This document shows positions 17,896 to 26,346 of a DNA stretch of 43,152 bases, piece by piece. A program made the translations under genes and the position numbers. Source of the DNA: Myxococcales bacterium (GTDB lineage: Bacteria; Myxococcota; Myxococcia; Myxococcales; JAKAPL01). The stretch covers positions 1 to 43,152 of the forward strand of contig JAKAPL010000028.1 of the NCBI GenBank assembly GCA_021807105.1, given 5' to 3'. Below the pieces are notes generated by a model that ran no database searches, was not told the origin of the DNA, and worked only from the letters and a program-made list of their open reading frames with translations. The stretch's first letter is position 1. Every line of letters begins with the position of its first letter.

Positions 17896-19068
17896 ATGGA
17901 CCTTGATACCCACCCGCCGTTGCTCGTCGAGGCTGTCAGTGACCCATGGCGATTCGCGGCACTGCGCGCCGAGTGGGACGCGCTCGCGGGCCGTTCCGAG
18001 GCGCCGCCCTTTCTCCGCTGGGGTTGGCTCTTTCCCTGGTGGTCGCGGCTCGGCCAGGGCTCTGAGCCGCTCGTCGTGACGACGCGCGACGGCACGGGAG
18101 CGCTGCGCGGCCTCCTTCCGCTACGAAGCCGGCGCCACCGGGTGGGGCTCATGGTCTGGCGGTTCCTCGGCGACCGGTTCGTGGGTTCGGATGGGCTTCA
18201 GCCTCTCCTCGAATGCGGGTGGGAACGGGCGGCTGGCGGCGCGCTCGCGAGCTGGGTCGCTCGCTCGATCGGGCAGTGGGACCTGCTCCTTTTGCACGGT
18301 CTTCCGGCGGGCCTCCCGTGGGCGGCCACGCTCGCGGAGCGGCTCGCCGGATGTGGCGCGACCTTGCGCCGGCGCCCCGCGGACAACTGCCCGGTGCTGT
18401 TCGTCGAGGGCGGCGCGCTGGGCTTGCTCCGGCGGGAGAACTACGAGCGCCGCCTCCGCTGGCTCGGCCGGCAGTCGAGCTGGCGGGTGACCTGTTCCTC
18501 CGAGCCCTCGGAGGTCCCGGACGCTCTCGGCCACTTCCTCGGCCTGCACGCGCGCCGCTGGAGAGAGCGCTGGTCGGACGCGATTGCTGGACCGGCCGTC
18601 GAGGGGTTCCATCGCGAGAGCGGCGAGGCGCTGGCGGGCGACGGCATGTGGCGCCTGTATCTCATGTGGCTTTCCGGGCGCCCGGTCGCCGGCGTCCTGG
18701 CGCTGGTCGATCGCCGACGGTCGGCCTTCTACTACTACCTGCCTGTCTTCGACCCGGCGTTTCGCCACCGGAGCGTCGGAATGGTCTTGCTGGGCCTGTT
18801 GGTCGAATCGGCTGCCGCGGCCGGCCTGCGCCGCTTCGAGCTGCTGCGCGGCGAGGAGCCGTACAAGCTCGAGCTGACAGGGGCGCGATGGCGGACCTGT
18901 TCGATGACCGTCGCGGCGCCAAGGGTCGTGCCGCGGCTCATCGCCATGGGGTGCGCCGGCGCCGCCGGCCTTCGCTCGCTCACCTCCTCGGTAGCCCCGT
19001 CGGGGATCACTGACCTCTGGCGGCGCGGGCTTTCGCGACTCAGCTTGAAGTCGTCCGGCTGGGGCTGA
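17896..19068 (+). CDS. CelD/FemAB-like GNAT acyltransferase (second copy)
   Basis: The 390-residue protein resembles the one at 15391-16542. An N-terminal part has WRFAALRAEWDALA and PPFLRWGWLFPWWSRLG. The C-terminal acyltransferase half has LYLMWLSGRPVAGVLALVDRRR, FYYYLPVFDPAF and RRFELLRGEEPYKLELTG, the last being a hallmark of the CelD/BcsL group. Probable role: acylation of a sugar intermediate of the polysaccharide. I chose ATG 17896, preceded by AGAGGGGGG, over the in-frame GTG-type start at 17755, whose extra 47 residues look like non-coding sequence. The 168 bp gap upstream shows no other gene. Confidence 0.8.
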   Translation: MDLDTHPPLLVEAVSDPWRFAALRAEWDALAGRSEAPPFLRWGWLFPWWSRLGQGSEPLVVTTRDGTGALRGLLPLRSRRHRVGLMVWRFLGDRFVGSDGLQPLLECGWERAAGGALASWVARSIGQWDLLLLHGLPAGLPWAATLAERLAGCGATLRRRPADNCPVLFVEGGALGLLRRENYERRLRWLGRQSSWRVTCSSEPSEVPDALGHFLGLHARRWRERWSDAIAGPAVEGFHRESGEALAGDGMWRLYLMWLSGRPVAGVLALVDRRRSAFYYYLPVFDPAFRHRSVGMVLLGLLVESAAAAGLRRFELLRGEEPYKLELTGARWRTCSMTVAAPRVVPRLIAMGCAGAAGLRSLTSSVAPSGITDLWRRGLSRLSLKSSGWG

Positions 19069-19095
19069 AGACTCGTCCGGGACGTCGGGGGGGCA

Positions 19096-20232
19096 ATGGA
19101 CGCGGGGTGGTGGAAGCGGTGGACGAAGGAGGTAGTGGCGCGGACTTTGCAATCGACGGGCCTCGCCGGTGTTAACCGGGTCGCCCAGAGGATCCGCCTC
19201 GGGGGACGCCGGCTGCGGATTGTCAGTTACCACCGGGTCGTCGAGGACTTCGCGTCCGAGGAGGCGCGCGCGATCCCGGGGCTGCTCGTCTCCGTAAGGA
19301 CGCTGCGCCGCCAGCTCAGCCACCTGGGGGACCGGTACGAGATCGTCTCCCTGACACGCGCGCTCGATGAGATGCGGGCCTCCCCGGCCGGCTCCGATCT
19401 TGCCGCGGTGACCTTCGACGACGGCTACGCCGATCTCTGGGAGAACGGTCTACCCGTCCTGCGGGCGCTCTCGGTCCCCGCGTCGGTCTTCATCGTGACC
19501 GCGCTCACCGGGAGCGAGGAGCCTCTCCTGCACGACCGACTCTATTGCGCGCTCGTGGCGCTCGAACGCGGGCGGGGCGACATCGCGAGGCTGCCGCCGG
19601 GCCATGGGCGGCAGTGGCTCGCCGTGCTCCAAGAGTCCGGTTGCCGCCCTCCCGAGATGGTCGACGGTCTCCTCGCCGCGATTCCGGACCCGCAGCTTCG
19701 GGTCCTCGTCGAGGACCTCGAACGTATCAGCGGCCTCTCGGCTGCCGACGTGGGGCCGGGCGGGCGGCTCCTCTCGTGGGAGATGGTCCGCGATCTCGCG
19801 GCCGCGGGCCATGACATCGGCGCCCACACGACGCTCCATCGGGTGCTCACCCACCTCCCGCTTCCCGAGGTTCGCCGAGAGCTGTCCGAATCCCGCCGGG
19901 CCATCGTCGAACGGCTCGGGCGGGAGCCGGCTGCCTTCGCCTACCCGAACGGCCTGTACAGCTCGGCGGTGATCGCAGAGGCTCTCGCCGCTGGCTACCG
20001 TTGCGCGGTGACCACCGAGGCCCGGCAGAACGGCCCGGGTCAGGACCCATTTCGCCTCGGCCGGTTCACGCTCTGGGAAGGCAGCACGCGCGGTCCGCGG
20101 GGCTACTCGCCCTCCATCGCCGCCTGCCAGTTCGACGGGAGCTTCGAAACGCTCGGGATTCCCCTAGCCGTCTCCGGGTTGGTGGCGCACGATCCGGAGG
20201 AGCGGCGCGGCGCAGGACTACCCACGCGATGA
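19096..20232 (+). CDS. Polysaccharide deacetylase (NodB/CE4 family)
   Basis: This 378-residue protein carries the NodB homology domain: RIVSYHRVVED (early His), VTFDDGYAD with the catalytic base and metal aspartates (Asp108-Asp109), HDIGAHTTLHRVL with the two metal histidines, and FAYPNGLYSS. It should remove N-acetyl groups from hexosamine residues of the polymer or its lipid-linked precursor. There is no signal peptide, so a cytoplasmic site is likely, as for many deacetylases of XrtA-type polysaccharide loci. A long insert (about 145-215) separates the motifs. The stop overlaps the next start by ATGA. Confidence 0.88.
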   Translation: MDAGWWKRWTKEVVARTLQSTGLAGVNRVAQRIRLGGRRLRIVSYHRVVEDFASEEARAIPGLLVSVRTLRRQLSHLGDRYEIVSLTRALDEMRASPAGSDLAAVTFDDGYADLWENGLPVLRALSVPASVFIVTALTGSEEPLLHDRLYCALVALERGRGDIARLPPGHGRQWLAVLQESGCRPPEMVDGLLAAIPDPQLRVLVEDLERISGLSAADVGPGGRLLSWEMVRDLAAAGHDIGAHTTLHRVLTHLPLPEVRRELSESRRAIVERLGREPAAFAYPNGLYSSAVIAEALAAGYRCAVTTEARQNGPGQDPFRLGRFTLWEGSTRGPRGYSPSIAACQFDGSFETLGIPLAVSGLVAHDPEERRGAGLPTR

Positions 20233-20738
20233 GGGATGCTTACCCTGCAACTCCGAGTGCGATCCCGATGTTCGATGCCATGACCCTCTACCGCGCGGCT
20301 CGGAGCCTCCACCGCGCCGGCCTCCCGCTCGCGCCGAGGATTCTCCGGCGCCTGACGCTCTACCTCCACAACTCCTTCATCCCGTACGAGGCAGAGATCG
20401 GCGAAGGAACCGAGCTCGGTTACGGCGGGATGGGCGTCGTCATCCATCCCCAGGCGCGCGTCGGCCGCCGGGTCTTCATCGGCCCCCAGGTCACGATCGG
20501 GGGCCGCTCCCGCAAGCCGGGGGCGCCCGAGATCGGCGACGACGTGCTGATCGGCGCTGGCGCCCGGGTCCTTGGGGCGATCCACGTCGGCGCCCGGGCG
20601 GTGATCGGTGCGAACGCAGTGGTGATCGAAGACGTGGAGCCCGGCGCTGTCGTCGCGGGCGTCCCGGCGCGCTGCGTGCGCGTCGTCGATCTGCCCGGCC
20701 GCTGGTGGGAGGATGGCGTGCAGGCGGGGACAGGCTAG
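20229..20738 (+). CDS. Hexapeptide-repeat O-acetyltransferase (serine acetyltransferase-like)
   Basis: The 169-residue protein has an N-terminal helical segment with LYLHNSFIPYEAEIGEG and then left-handed beta-helix hexapeptides (VVIHPQARVGRRVFIGPQVTIGG, IGDDVLIGAGARVLG, IHVGARAVIGANAVV), ending in VVAGVPARCVRV. This is the CysE/WbbJ-like colonic-acid-type acetyltransferase form, using acetyl-CoA to O-acetylate sugars. ATG 20229 overlaps the preceding stop codon, which suggests coupling; ATG 20268 is an alternative. Confidence 0.85.
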   Translation: MRDAYPATPSAIPMFDAMTLYRAARSLHRAGLPLAPRILRRLTLYLHNSFIPYEAEIGEGTELGYGGMGVVIHPQARVGRRVFIGPQVTIGGRSRKPGAPEIGDDVLIGAGARVLGAIHVGARAVIGANAVVIEDVEPGAVVAGVPARCVRVVDLPGRWWEDGVQAGTG

Positions 20739-20744
20739 CGGCCC

Positions 20745-21809
20745 GTGCGCGCGCTGATCATCGGCGACTGGCCGCCCCCGTACGGAGGCATCTCGGTCCA
20801 TGTGGTCGGCCTCCGGGCGCTCCTACGCGCCGAGGGCTGGGAGACGCGCGTCCTCGACGTCGCGCGCCCGCGCAAGCCGGAGCCACCCGCGCCAGACGTG
20901 GTCCCGATCCGTGGGGCGATGCACCTCGCGCGCGAGATCCTCGCGGAGGTCTCCAGGGGCGCCGTCGTGCACGTCCACATCTGCGGTCACCACCGGCGCT
21001 CTTGGACGCTCGCCGGGGCCGCGGTCTGGCTCGCGCGGGCGTGGAACGCGGCGGTGCTCGTCACCGTCCACTCGGGCCTCGCCCCCGCGTACCTCGGCCC
21101 GGCCCGCCGCCGCCTCCTTGTCCGGGCCGCCTGCGGCCCCGCAGACCGCGTGCTCTGCGCCAACGAGGAGATCCTTCGGTCGTTGCGCCGCTGCGACCTG
21201 CGGCCCGGCCGGCTCGAGGTGCTGCCGGCGTTCCTCGCCGTGGGACGAGGAGTGTCGGCGCCTCCACTCGCCGTCGCCTCGCTCGCCGGACGGTGCGATC
21301 CGATCCTCGCCGTCTCCCTCGGCGACGGACCCGAGTACGGGGGCGACCTGCTTCTCGCCGCCCTCGACCTCGTCGCGGTCCGCTTCCCCCGGCTGGGCCT
21401 CTTTGCCCTCGGCTCTGGCAGCCGAGGCCCCTGGGAGGCGAAGGCTCGGGAGCGGCTCGGCGACCGGCTCGTCGCCCTCGGGGAGTTGCCGCACCGCGAC
21501 GCGCTCGGCGTGCTTGCCGCCTCGACCGTCTTCGTGCGGCCCACGCTCACCGACGGCGATTCGGTCAGCGTCCGCGAGGCGCTCTCGCTCGGCGTCCCGG
21601 TCGCCGCGACGGGCGTCGCGCCTCGCCCGGCGGGAGCGCACGTCGCCGTCGCCGAGCCGGGGCCGCTCGCGGAGGCGGTCGTCGAGGCCGTCGGTGAAGG
21701 ACGGCGCGGGCCGGTCCCGGCCGGCTCGGCCGACGCGCGCCTCGTCGAGATCTACCGTGCGCTCGGCCGGCGCGGGCCGGCGTGGCTCCCCGAGAAGCGG
21801 ACGGCCTGA
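20745..21809 (+). CDS. Glycosyltransferase, GT4-like
   Basis: The 354-residue protein has an N-terminal Rossmann domain beginning ALIIGDWPPPYGGISVHV, the usual donor-side GPPxGG-type loop of GT4 enzymes. The C-terminal part includes LVALGELPHRDALGVLAASTVFVRPTLTDGDSVSVREALSLGVPVAAT, the acidic E-x7-E-type nucleotide-binding region in slightly divergent form. It probably adds a sugar to the lipid-linked repeat unit on the cytoplasmic face. GTG start 6 bp after the preceding stop; no transmembrane segment. Confidence 0.87.
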   Translation: MRALIIGDWPPPYGGISVHVVGLRALLRAEGWETRVLDVARPRKPEPPAPDVVPIRGAMHLAREILAEVSRGAVVHVHICGHHRRSWTLAGAAVWLARAWNAAVLVTVHSGLAPAYLGPARRRLLVRAACGPADRVLCANEEILRSLRRCDLRPGRLEVLPAFLAVGRGVSAPPLAVASLAGRCDPILAVSLGDGPEYGGDLLLAALDLVAVRFPRLGLFALGSGSRGPWEAKARERLGDRLVALGELPHRDALGVLAASTVFVRPTLTDGDSVSVREALSLGVPVAATGVAPRPAGAHVAVAEPGPLAEAVVEAVGEGRRGPVPAGSADARLVEIYRALGRRGPAWLPEKRTA

Positions 21810-21821
21810 AGGAGTCTTGCC

Positions 21822-23831
21822 GTGTGCGCTATCGGAGGAAGGGTCAATCGGGATCCCGGCAAGCGCGTCTTACCCGCCGTGCTCTCGCAGATGGCGGCCC
21901 TCATGGCCCACCGTGGCCCCGACGGCGAAGGCTTCCACCTCGATGGCGCGGCCGGCCTCTGCCACCGGCGGCTCGCCATCGTCGACCGCAAGGCCGGCGG
22001 GCAGCCCATGGCGAACGAGGACGGGACGGTCTGGATCAGCTTCAACGGCGAGATTTACAACCACGCCGCGCTGCGGGGGGAGCTTTGCGCCGCGGGCCAC
22101 CGGTTCGCGACGTGCTCGGATACCGAGGTCATCGTCCACGGCTACGAGGTTTGGGGCGCGCAGGTGCTCCGCCGGCTCACGGGCATGTTCGCGTTCGCGA
22201 TCTGGGACGCGCGGACACGCACGCTGCTGCTCGCCCGCGACCGGGTCGGGATCAAGCCCCTCTATTACGCCCTCGTCGGCCAAGACCTCGTCTTTGCCTC
22301 CGAGGTGAAGGCGATCCTTTGCCATCCGGACGTTCTCGTCGATCCAGACCCGGCGGCCCGGTCGGCCTTCCTCGCCCACCGCTACGTCCCTGGACCGCGC
22401 ACCGCCTTCCGCGGCATCGAGAAGCTCCAGCCCGGCCACCGGCTCACGTACCGCGAGGGGAAGGTCGCCGTCGAACGATGGTGGGATCTCTCGGCAGCGG
22501 CCGGCGGCGCCCGCGATCCCCGCGCGACCCGGGAGGAGCTGACCGCGCTCTTTGTCGACGCCGTCACAAAACGGTTGATGGGCGAGGTTCCGGTGGGGGT
22601 CTTCCTCTCCGGCGGCATCGACTCCACCTCGGTTGCCTGGGCGATGAGCCGGGCCCAGCAAGGGGCGGCCCTGAAGAGCTACTCGGTCGGCTTCCCCGGC
22701 GAAGGCGAGGGTGGCGAGCTCTCGTACGCGCGGCTCGCCGCGCGCGCGCTGGGCACCGATCACCACGAGATCCTCCTCACGCCCCAGGCGTTCGAGTCGT
22801 TCCTGCCCAGGCTCGTCTGGCATCTCGACGAGCCGGTCGCGGACGCGGCCTGCGTGCCGCTCTACCACCTCGCCGAGGAGGCCAAGCGCGAGGTGACGGT
22901 CGTCTTGTCCGGGGAGGGGGCCGACGAGGTCCTCGCGGGTTATCCCATCTACTGGCGGATGCTCGCCCTCGACCGGCTCCATCGCCTGCTTGGGCCACGG
23001 GGCCACGCCGCGCTGCGCGTGATCGCCGGCCGGGTGCCGGATCCGAAGATCGCCCGCTACCTGCGCTGGGCCGCGGAGCCGCTCGCGGCCCGCTACCGCG
23101 GGGTATCGACGGCGCTCGATCCATCCTTGCGCGCCGCCCTTCTCGGGGGCGAAGGCGCCGACCCGGATACGGAGGCGTCCTGGAACGCGCTCTTCGCCGC
23201 GAACCGGGCTCGGAGCCCGCTCTCGCGCCTGCTCGATGCGGATCTCAGGATCTGGCTCCCCGACGACCTCTTGGTCAAGGCGGACAAGATGACGATGGCG
23301 AGCGCCGTCGAGTTGCGGGTGCCGTTCCTGGACCACCGGATCGTGGAGTTCACGGCCGGTCTGCCGGACGATCAGAAGCTGCGCGGGCGCACGGGGAAAT
23401 GGCTCCTGCGCGAGGCGATGCGGGGACTCGTCCCTGCCCCCATACTGACGCGCCCGAAGCGTGGGTTCCCCGTGCCGACGTCGCCGTGGCTGAAGGGCCC
23501 ACTGCACCGCTTCGCCCGGGACCGGCTGTTGTCGCGCGACTGCGCGTTCGCCGGCCTCGATCCCCGTGACGCCCGCGGCCGGGGCCTGCTCTCCAGGTTG
23601 CTCGACGAGCACCGGATGGGCCGGCACGATCGGGGCGAGGTCCTCTGGGCCCTGCTCATCTACGATCTATGGCACGAGCGGTTCGTCCGCGATCAGCGCT
23701 GGAGGAAGGAATGGCCGACCCCGTCGGACTCTCTGCGACGCCAGAACCTCTTGCTGCCGGCCTCCGCGGCCGCGACGTCGTCTGCTTCGCGAACGACTGG
23801 AATGGCGACCCCCTCTCCAAGACCCACCTGA
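21822..23831 (+). CDS. Asparagine synthetase-like amidotransferase of the EPS cluster
   Basis: The GTG start is followed at once by Cys2, the glutaminase nucleophile (CAIGG). The N-terminal class II amidotransferase domain includes HRGPDGEG, HRRLAI, SFNGEIYNH and SDTEVIVHGYEVWG. The synthetase domain has the ATP pyrophosphatase loop FLSGGIDST, LSGEGADEVLAGYP and KADKMTMASAVELRVPFLD. Such AsnB-like proteins are typical of exopolysaccharide/XrtA loci, where they may amidate uronic acids. Homology appears to end near LWHERFVR (about 617-625). The last ~45 residues overlap the next gene by 121 bp in another frame and look like readthrough. Confidence 0.92.
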   Translation: MCAIGGRVNRDPGKRVLPAVLSQMAALMAHRGPDGEGFHLDGAAGLCHRRLAIVDRKAGGQPMANEDGTVWISFNGEIYNHAALRGELCAAGHRFATCSDTEVIVHGYEVWGAQVLRRLTGMFAFAIWDARTRTLLLARDRVGIKPLYYALVGQDLVFASEVKAILCHPDVLVDPDPAARSAFLAHRYVPGPRTAFRGIEKLQPGHRLTYREGKVAVERWWDLSAAAGGARDPRATREELTALFVDAVTKRLMGEVPVGVFLSGGIDSTSVAWAMSRAQQGAALKSYSVGFPGEGEGGELSYARLAARALGTDHHEILLTPQAFESFLPRLVWHLDEPVADAACVPLYHLAEEAKREVTVVLSGEGADEVLAGYPIYWRMLALDRLHRLLGPRGHAALRVIAGRVPDPKIARYLRWAAEPLAARYRGVSTALDPSLRAALLGGEGADPDTEASWNALFAANRARSPLSRLLDADLRIWLPDDLLVKADKMTMASAVELRVPFLDHRIVEFTAGLPDDQKLRGRTGKWLLREAMRGLVPAPILTRPKRGFPVPTSPWLKGPLHRFARDRLLSRDCAFAGLDPRDARGRGLLSRLLDEHRMGRHDRGEVLWALLIYDLWHERFVRDQRWRKEWPTPSDSLRRQNLLLPASAAATSSASRTTGMATPSPRPT

Positions 23832-24913
23832 TGCGGGCGCTGGCCCGCGAGGGCCGCGTCCTCTGGGTCGAATCGCTCGGCAACCGCAGCCCCCGTGTCT
23901 CGGGCCGGGATCTCGGGCGACTGGCACGCAAGGCGGCGCGCGCGGCCGGTGGTGTCAAGGAGGTGGAGAAGAACCTGCACGTCCTCTCGCCGCTGGCGCT
24001 CCCGTACTTCGACCCCGCCGCCCGCGCGGCCAACCGTCTCATCGTCGGGACGCAGGTCCGCGTCGCGATGGCCCGGCTGTCGTTCTCGCGGCCCATCTCA
24101 TGGAGCTTCCTGCCCGCCGCCGCTCCGGTCGCGGGGAGGATCGGCGAGTCGTTCGTTGTCTACCACTGCGTCGACGACTTCAGCGCCTTCACGGGCACGC
24201 CTCCCGTGATGACCGAGTTGGAGGCCGATCTCTGCCGCCGGGCCGATCTCGTGGTCGCCTCGGCCGAGAGGCTCGCCGAGAAGCTCCGGCCGTTCAACGA
24301 GGAGACGATCCTCGTGCGGCACGGCGTCGATCACGCCCACTTCGCGCGGGCGCTCGACCCTGCGACGCCGCTCGCGGCCGAGTTGGCCGGGCTTCCCAAG
24401 CCGATCCTTGGCTTCTTCGGCCTGATCGCCGACTGGGTCGACGTGGAGCTACTCGCGCGCGTGGCCGAGCGCTTCTCGGCGGGCTCGCTGGTGCTGGTCG
24501 GCGCCGCGGCCACCGACGCGGGCGCCGTGCGGGCGCGCCCGAACGTCCACCTCTTGGGCCGCCGCCCGTACGCGGACCTGCCCGGCTTCTGCAAGGGGTT
24601 CGACATCGCGCTCCTGCCGTTCCGCCGGAACGCACTGACCCTGGCCGCGAACCCGCTGAAAGTCCGTGAGTACCTCGCGGCCGGCCTCCCCGTGGTCGCG
24701 ACCGCGATCCCCGAGGTCGAGTCGCTCGGCCTCTGCCGCGTCGCGGGGGATGCCGCCAGCTTCCTCGATCAGATCGAGGCGGCGCTCGCCGATCGGCCCG
24801 GCCCGAGACCGGAGCGGTCCGCGGCGATGGCGGGGGAGAGCTGGGAGTCGCGGCTCGCGGAGATCCAGGGCCACGTCGCGAGAGTGATGGTGGAAAGGGG
24901 CGCAAAGGGGTGA
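23711..24913 (+). CDS. Glycosyltransferase (GT4-like, TuaH/EPS type)
   Basis: The 400-residue protein starts with a Rossmann-like half (DVVCFANDWNGDPLSKTHLMRALAREGRVLWVESLG), then FVVYHCVDDFSAF, VVASAERLAEKLRPF and LVRHGVDHAHF. The C-terminal half has KPILGFFGLIADWVD, NVHLLGRRPYADLPGFCKGFDIALLPFRRNALT and PLKVREYLAAGLPVVAT, the last two typical of GT4 enzymes in exopolysaccharide loci. ATG 23711 directly follows GGAGGAAGGA and lies inside the 3' end of the amidotransferase gene. It is the last gene of the operon and ends 54 bp from the convergent receiver gene. Confidence 0.88.
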   Translation: MADPVGLSATPEPLAAGLRGRDVVCFANDWNGDPLSKTHLMRALAREGRVLWVESLGNRSPRVSGRDLGRLARKAARAAGGVKEVEKNLHVLSPLALPYFDPAARAANRLIVGTQVRVAMARLSFSRPISWSFLPAAAPVAGRIGESFVVYHCVDDFSAFTGTPPVMTELEADLCRRADLVVASAERLAEKLRPFNEETILVRHGVDHAHFARALDPATPLAAELAGLPKPILGFFGLIADWVDVELLARVAERFSAGSLVLVGAAATDAGAVRARPNVHLLGRRPYADLPGFCKGFDIALLPFRRNALTLAANPLKVREYLAAGLPVVATAIPEVESLGLCRVAGDAASFLDQIEAALADRPGPRPERSAAMAGESWESRLAEIQGHVARVMVERGAKG

Positions 24914-24967
24914 GCAGGCGCCAGGCCCGGGAGAGCGCGCCGCGGGTTGCCGGCCGCGGGTGTCCTG

Positions 24968-25351
24968 TTAGAAACGCTGCCCGGGACGAGCTGCCGCCGC
25001 GGCGACCGCGGATTTCAGTTTGAGCAGATCGAACGGCTTGGCGAACGGCGCCCAGGCTCCCTGCGAGGCGATCGGCACGTCGAGCGTCGCCGAGATCACG
25101 AGCAGCCCGCAGGCCGAGAGCTCCGGCCGCGAGCGGAGGCGATTGATGAGATCCTTCGCCTTTCCGCTCGGCGCCTCCACGACGACCGCGTGCGGTCGGA
25201 AACGGGCCGCTCGATCGAGACCGGCCTCCCCGGTCGCGGCGTTCGCGACCTGGTAGCCGTCCGCCTCGATCAGGGCCGCGAGCAGCTCTCGCAAGTCTTC
25301 CCGTTCCGAGACGACGCAGACCTTCCTTCGCAGCAGACTGCCAACGCGCAT
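24968..25351 (-). CDS. Degenerate receiver-domain protein
   Basis: The 127-residue protein has the size and strand-helix pattern of a stand-alone response-regulator receiver: KVCVVSEREDLRELLAALIEADGYQV, HAVVVEAPSG, LLVISATLD and PFAKPFDLLKLK. The conserved Lys of the KPF motif (Lys105) is present. The phosphoacceptor position carries Glu59 and the acidic pocket is reduced (Ser15-Glu16), so it probably cannot be phosphorylated in the normal way; Glu may mimic the active state. ATG 25351 has GAGG five bases upstream. Divergent from the sigma factor gene, it could bind it or its regulators, but that is only a suggestion from position. Confidence 0.7.
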   Translation of the reverse strand: MRVGSLLRRKVCVVSEREDLRELLAALIEADGYQVANAATGEAGLDRAARFRPHAVVVEAPSGKAKDLINRLRSRPELSACGLLVISATLDVPIASQGAWAPFAKPFDLLKLKSAVAAAAARPGQRF

Positions 25352-25420
25352 CGGGACCTCAAGTTTCTTGCAACTTAGGCAGCTCCGAGGTGCTCCGGGT
25401 CCACGCGACGAATCGAGGGG

Positions 25421-25449
25421 TTGACAGGATGCCGATACTAGATTAGAAA
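25421..25449 (+). promoter_or_regulatory. Probable sigma-70-type promoter of the sigma factor gene
   Basis: TTGACA (25421-25426) is a perfect -35 box. The hexamer 17 bases further on is TAGAAA (4 of 6 matches to TATAAT). The surrounding 25.42-25.54 kb is clearly more AT-rich than the rest of the window, which supports a promoter and a 5' leader of roughly 130 nt. Confidence 0.5.
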
Positions 25450-25590
25450 GATTTAAAAGATGAATGGCCTGCGACAACCAGGCTTGAAAGGAAGAGACAG
25501 GAATAATTGACGCGCTAACTCCATTTAACAAGTTGTGCGCGGCCGGGCGTCGGGCAATCGGGCGAACGAATGAAGGGACGGAAGGGCGAC

Positions 25591-26304
25591 ATGCGAAATG
25601 CGAGTGATTTCGACAGCATCTCCAAGTACCTGGACGGTCTGAAGGGCTATCCGCCGCTGTCGCGGGAGGAGGAGCACGAACTCGCGGTCCGCGTCAGGAG
25701 CGGCGATCGCAAGGCGAGGGAGCTCCTGATCCGACATAATTTGCCGTTCGTGGTCTCCGTCTCCCGTAAGTACCTCGGCCGCGGAGCGCGGATGGACGAC
25801 CTCGTTCAGGAGGGCAACTTCGGCCTTCTCAAGGCCGTCGAGCACTTCGACCCCGACAAGGGAACCCGCTTCTCAACCTACGCCATCTGGTGGATTCGGG
25901 CGTACATCCAGAAGTACCTGAAAGACTCCCGCAGCTCGGTCCGCGGTGGTGAATCGGAAGGGCGGGCCTTCCAGAGAGATCTCTCCCTCGACGCCACGAT
26001 CGACGACGACGGTGAGGTGAGCCATCTCGAACTCTTGGAGTCGGATCTCCCGGGACCCGAGCAACTCGCCGCCGGCCGTGAGCGCGACGACGACGTGAAC
26101 GAGGCGCTCGGCCGGTTGCGCAAGCGGCTGGGCGATCTCGGTTGGGACATCATCCACGAGCGGCTCAAGCAGGAGAGCCCGATGACGCTGGAGGAGCTCG
26201 GCAAGCGCTTTGGCGTCTCCCGAGAGCGCGTTCGACAGGTTGAGCTCCGTACGCGCGACTTCCTCGCCCGCGCGCTCGGGAGCTTCGCCCCCGCGGGTGG
26301 ATAG
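25591..26304 (+). CDS. Alternative sigma-70 family factor (RpoH/group 2-3-like)
   Basis: The protein has region 1.2/2 (LPPFV-type segment LLIRHNLPFVVSVSRKYLGRG, MDDLVQEGNFGLLKAVEHFDPDKGTRFSTYAIWWIRAYIQKYL) with the core-binding and -10 recognition signature. Region 4 has a helix-turn-helix (MTLEELGKRFGVSRERVRQVE) that reads the -35 box. The spacing and the short region 3 resemble RpoH-type factors of Myxococcota (SigB/SigC-like) rather than the housekeeping RpoD. I prefer ATG 25591, which has GGAAGGGCGAC just before it; ATG 25570 is in frame. Targets are unknown. Its neighbours suggest stress or developmental control. Confidence 0.9.
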   Translation: MRNASDFDSISKYLDGLKGYPPLSREEEHELAVRVRSGDRKARELLIRHNLPFVVSVSRKYLGRGARMDDLVQEGNFGLLKAVEHFDPDKGTRFSTYAIWWIRAYIQKYLKDSRSSVRGGESEGRAFQRDLSLDATIDDDGEVSHLELLESDLPGPEQLAAGRERDDDVNEALGRLRKRLGDLGWDIIHERLKQESPMTLEELGKRFGVSRERVRQVELRTRDFLARALGSFAPAGG

Positions 26305-26346
26305 AGCCTTCGTGGATGACCCCGGGACCCGGCGACGAGCGGGCCC

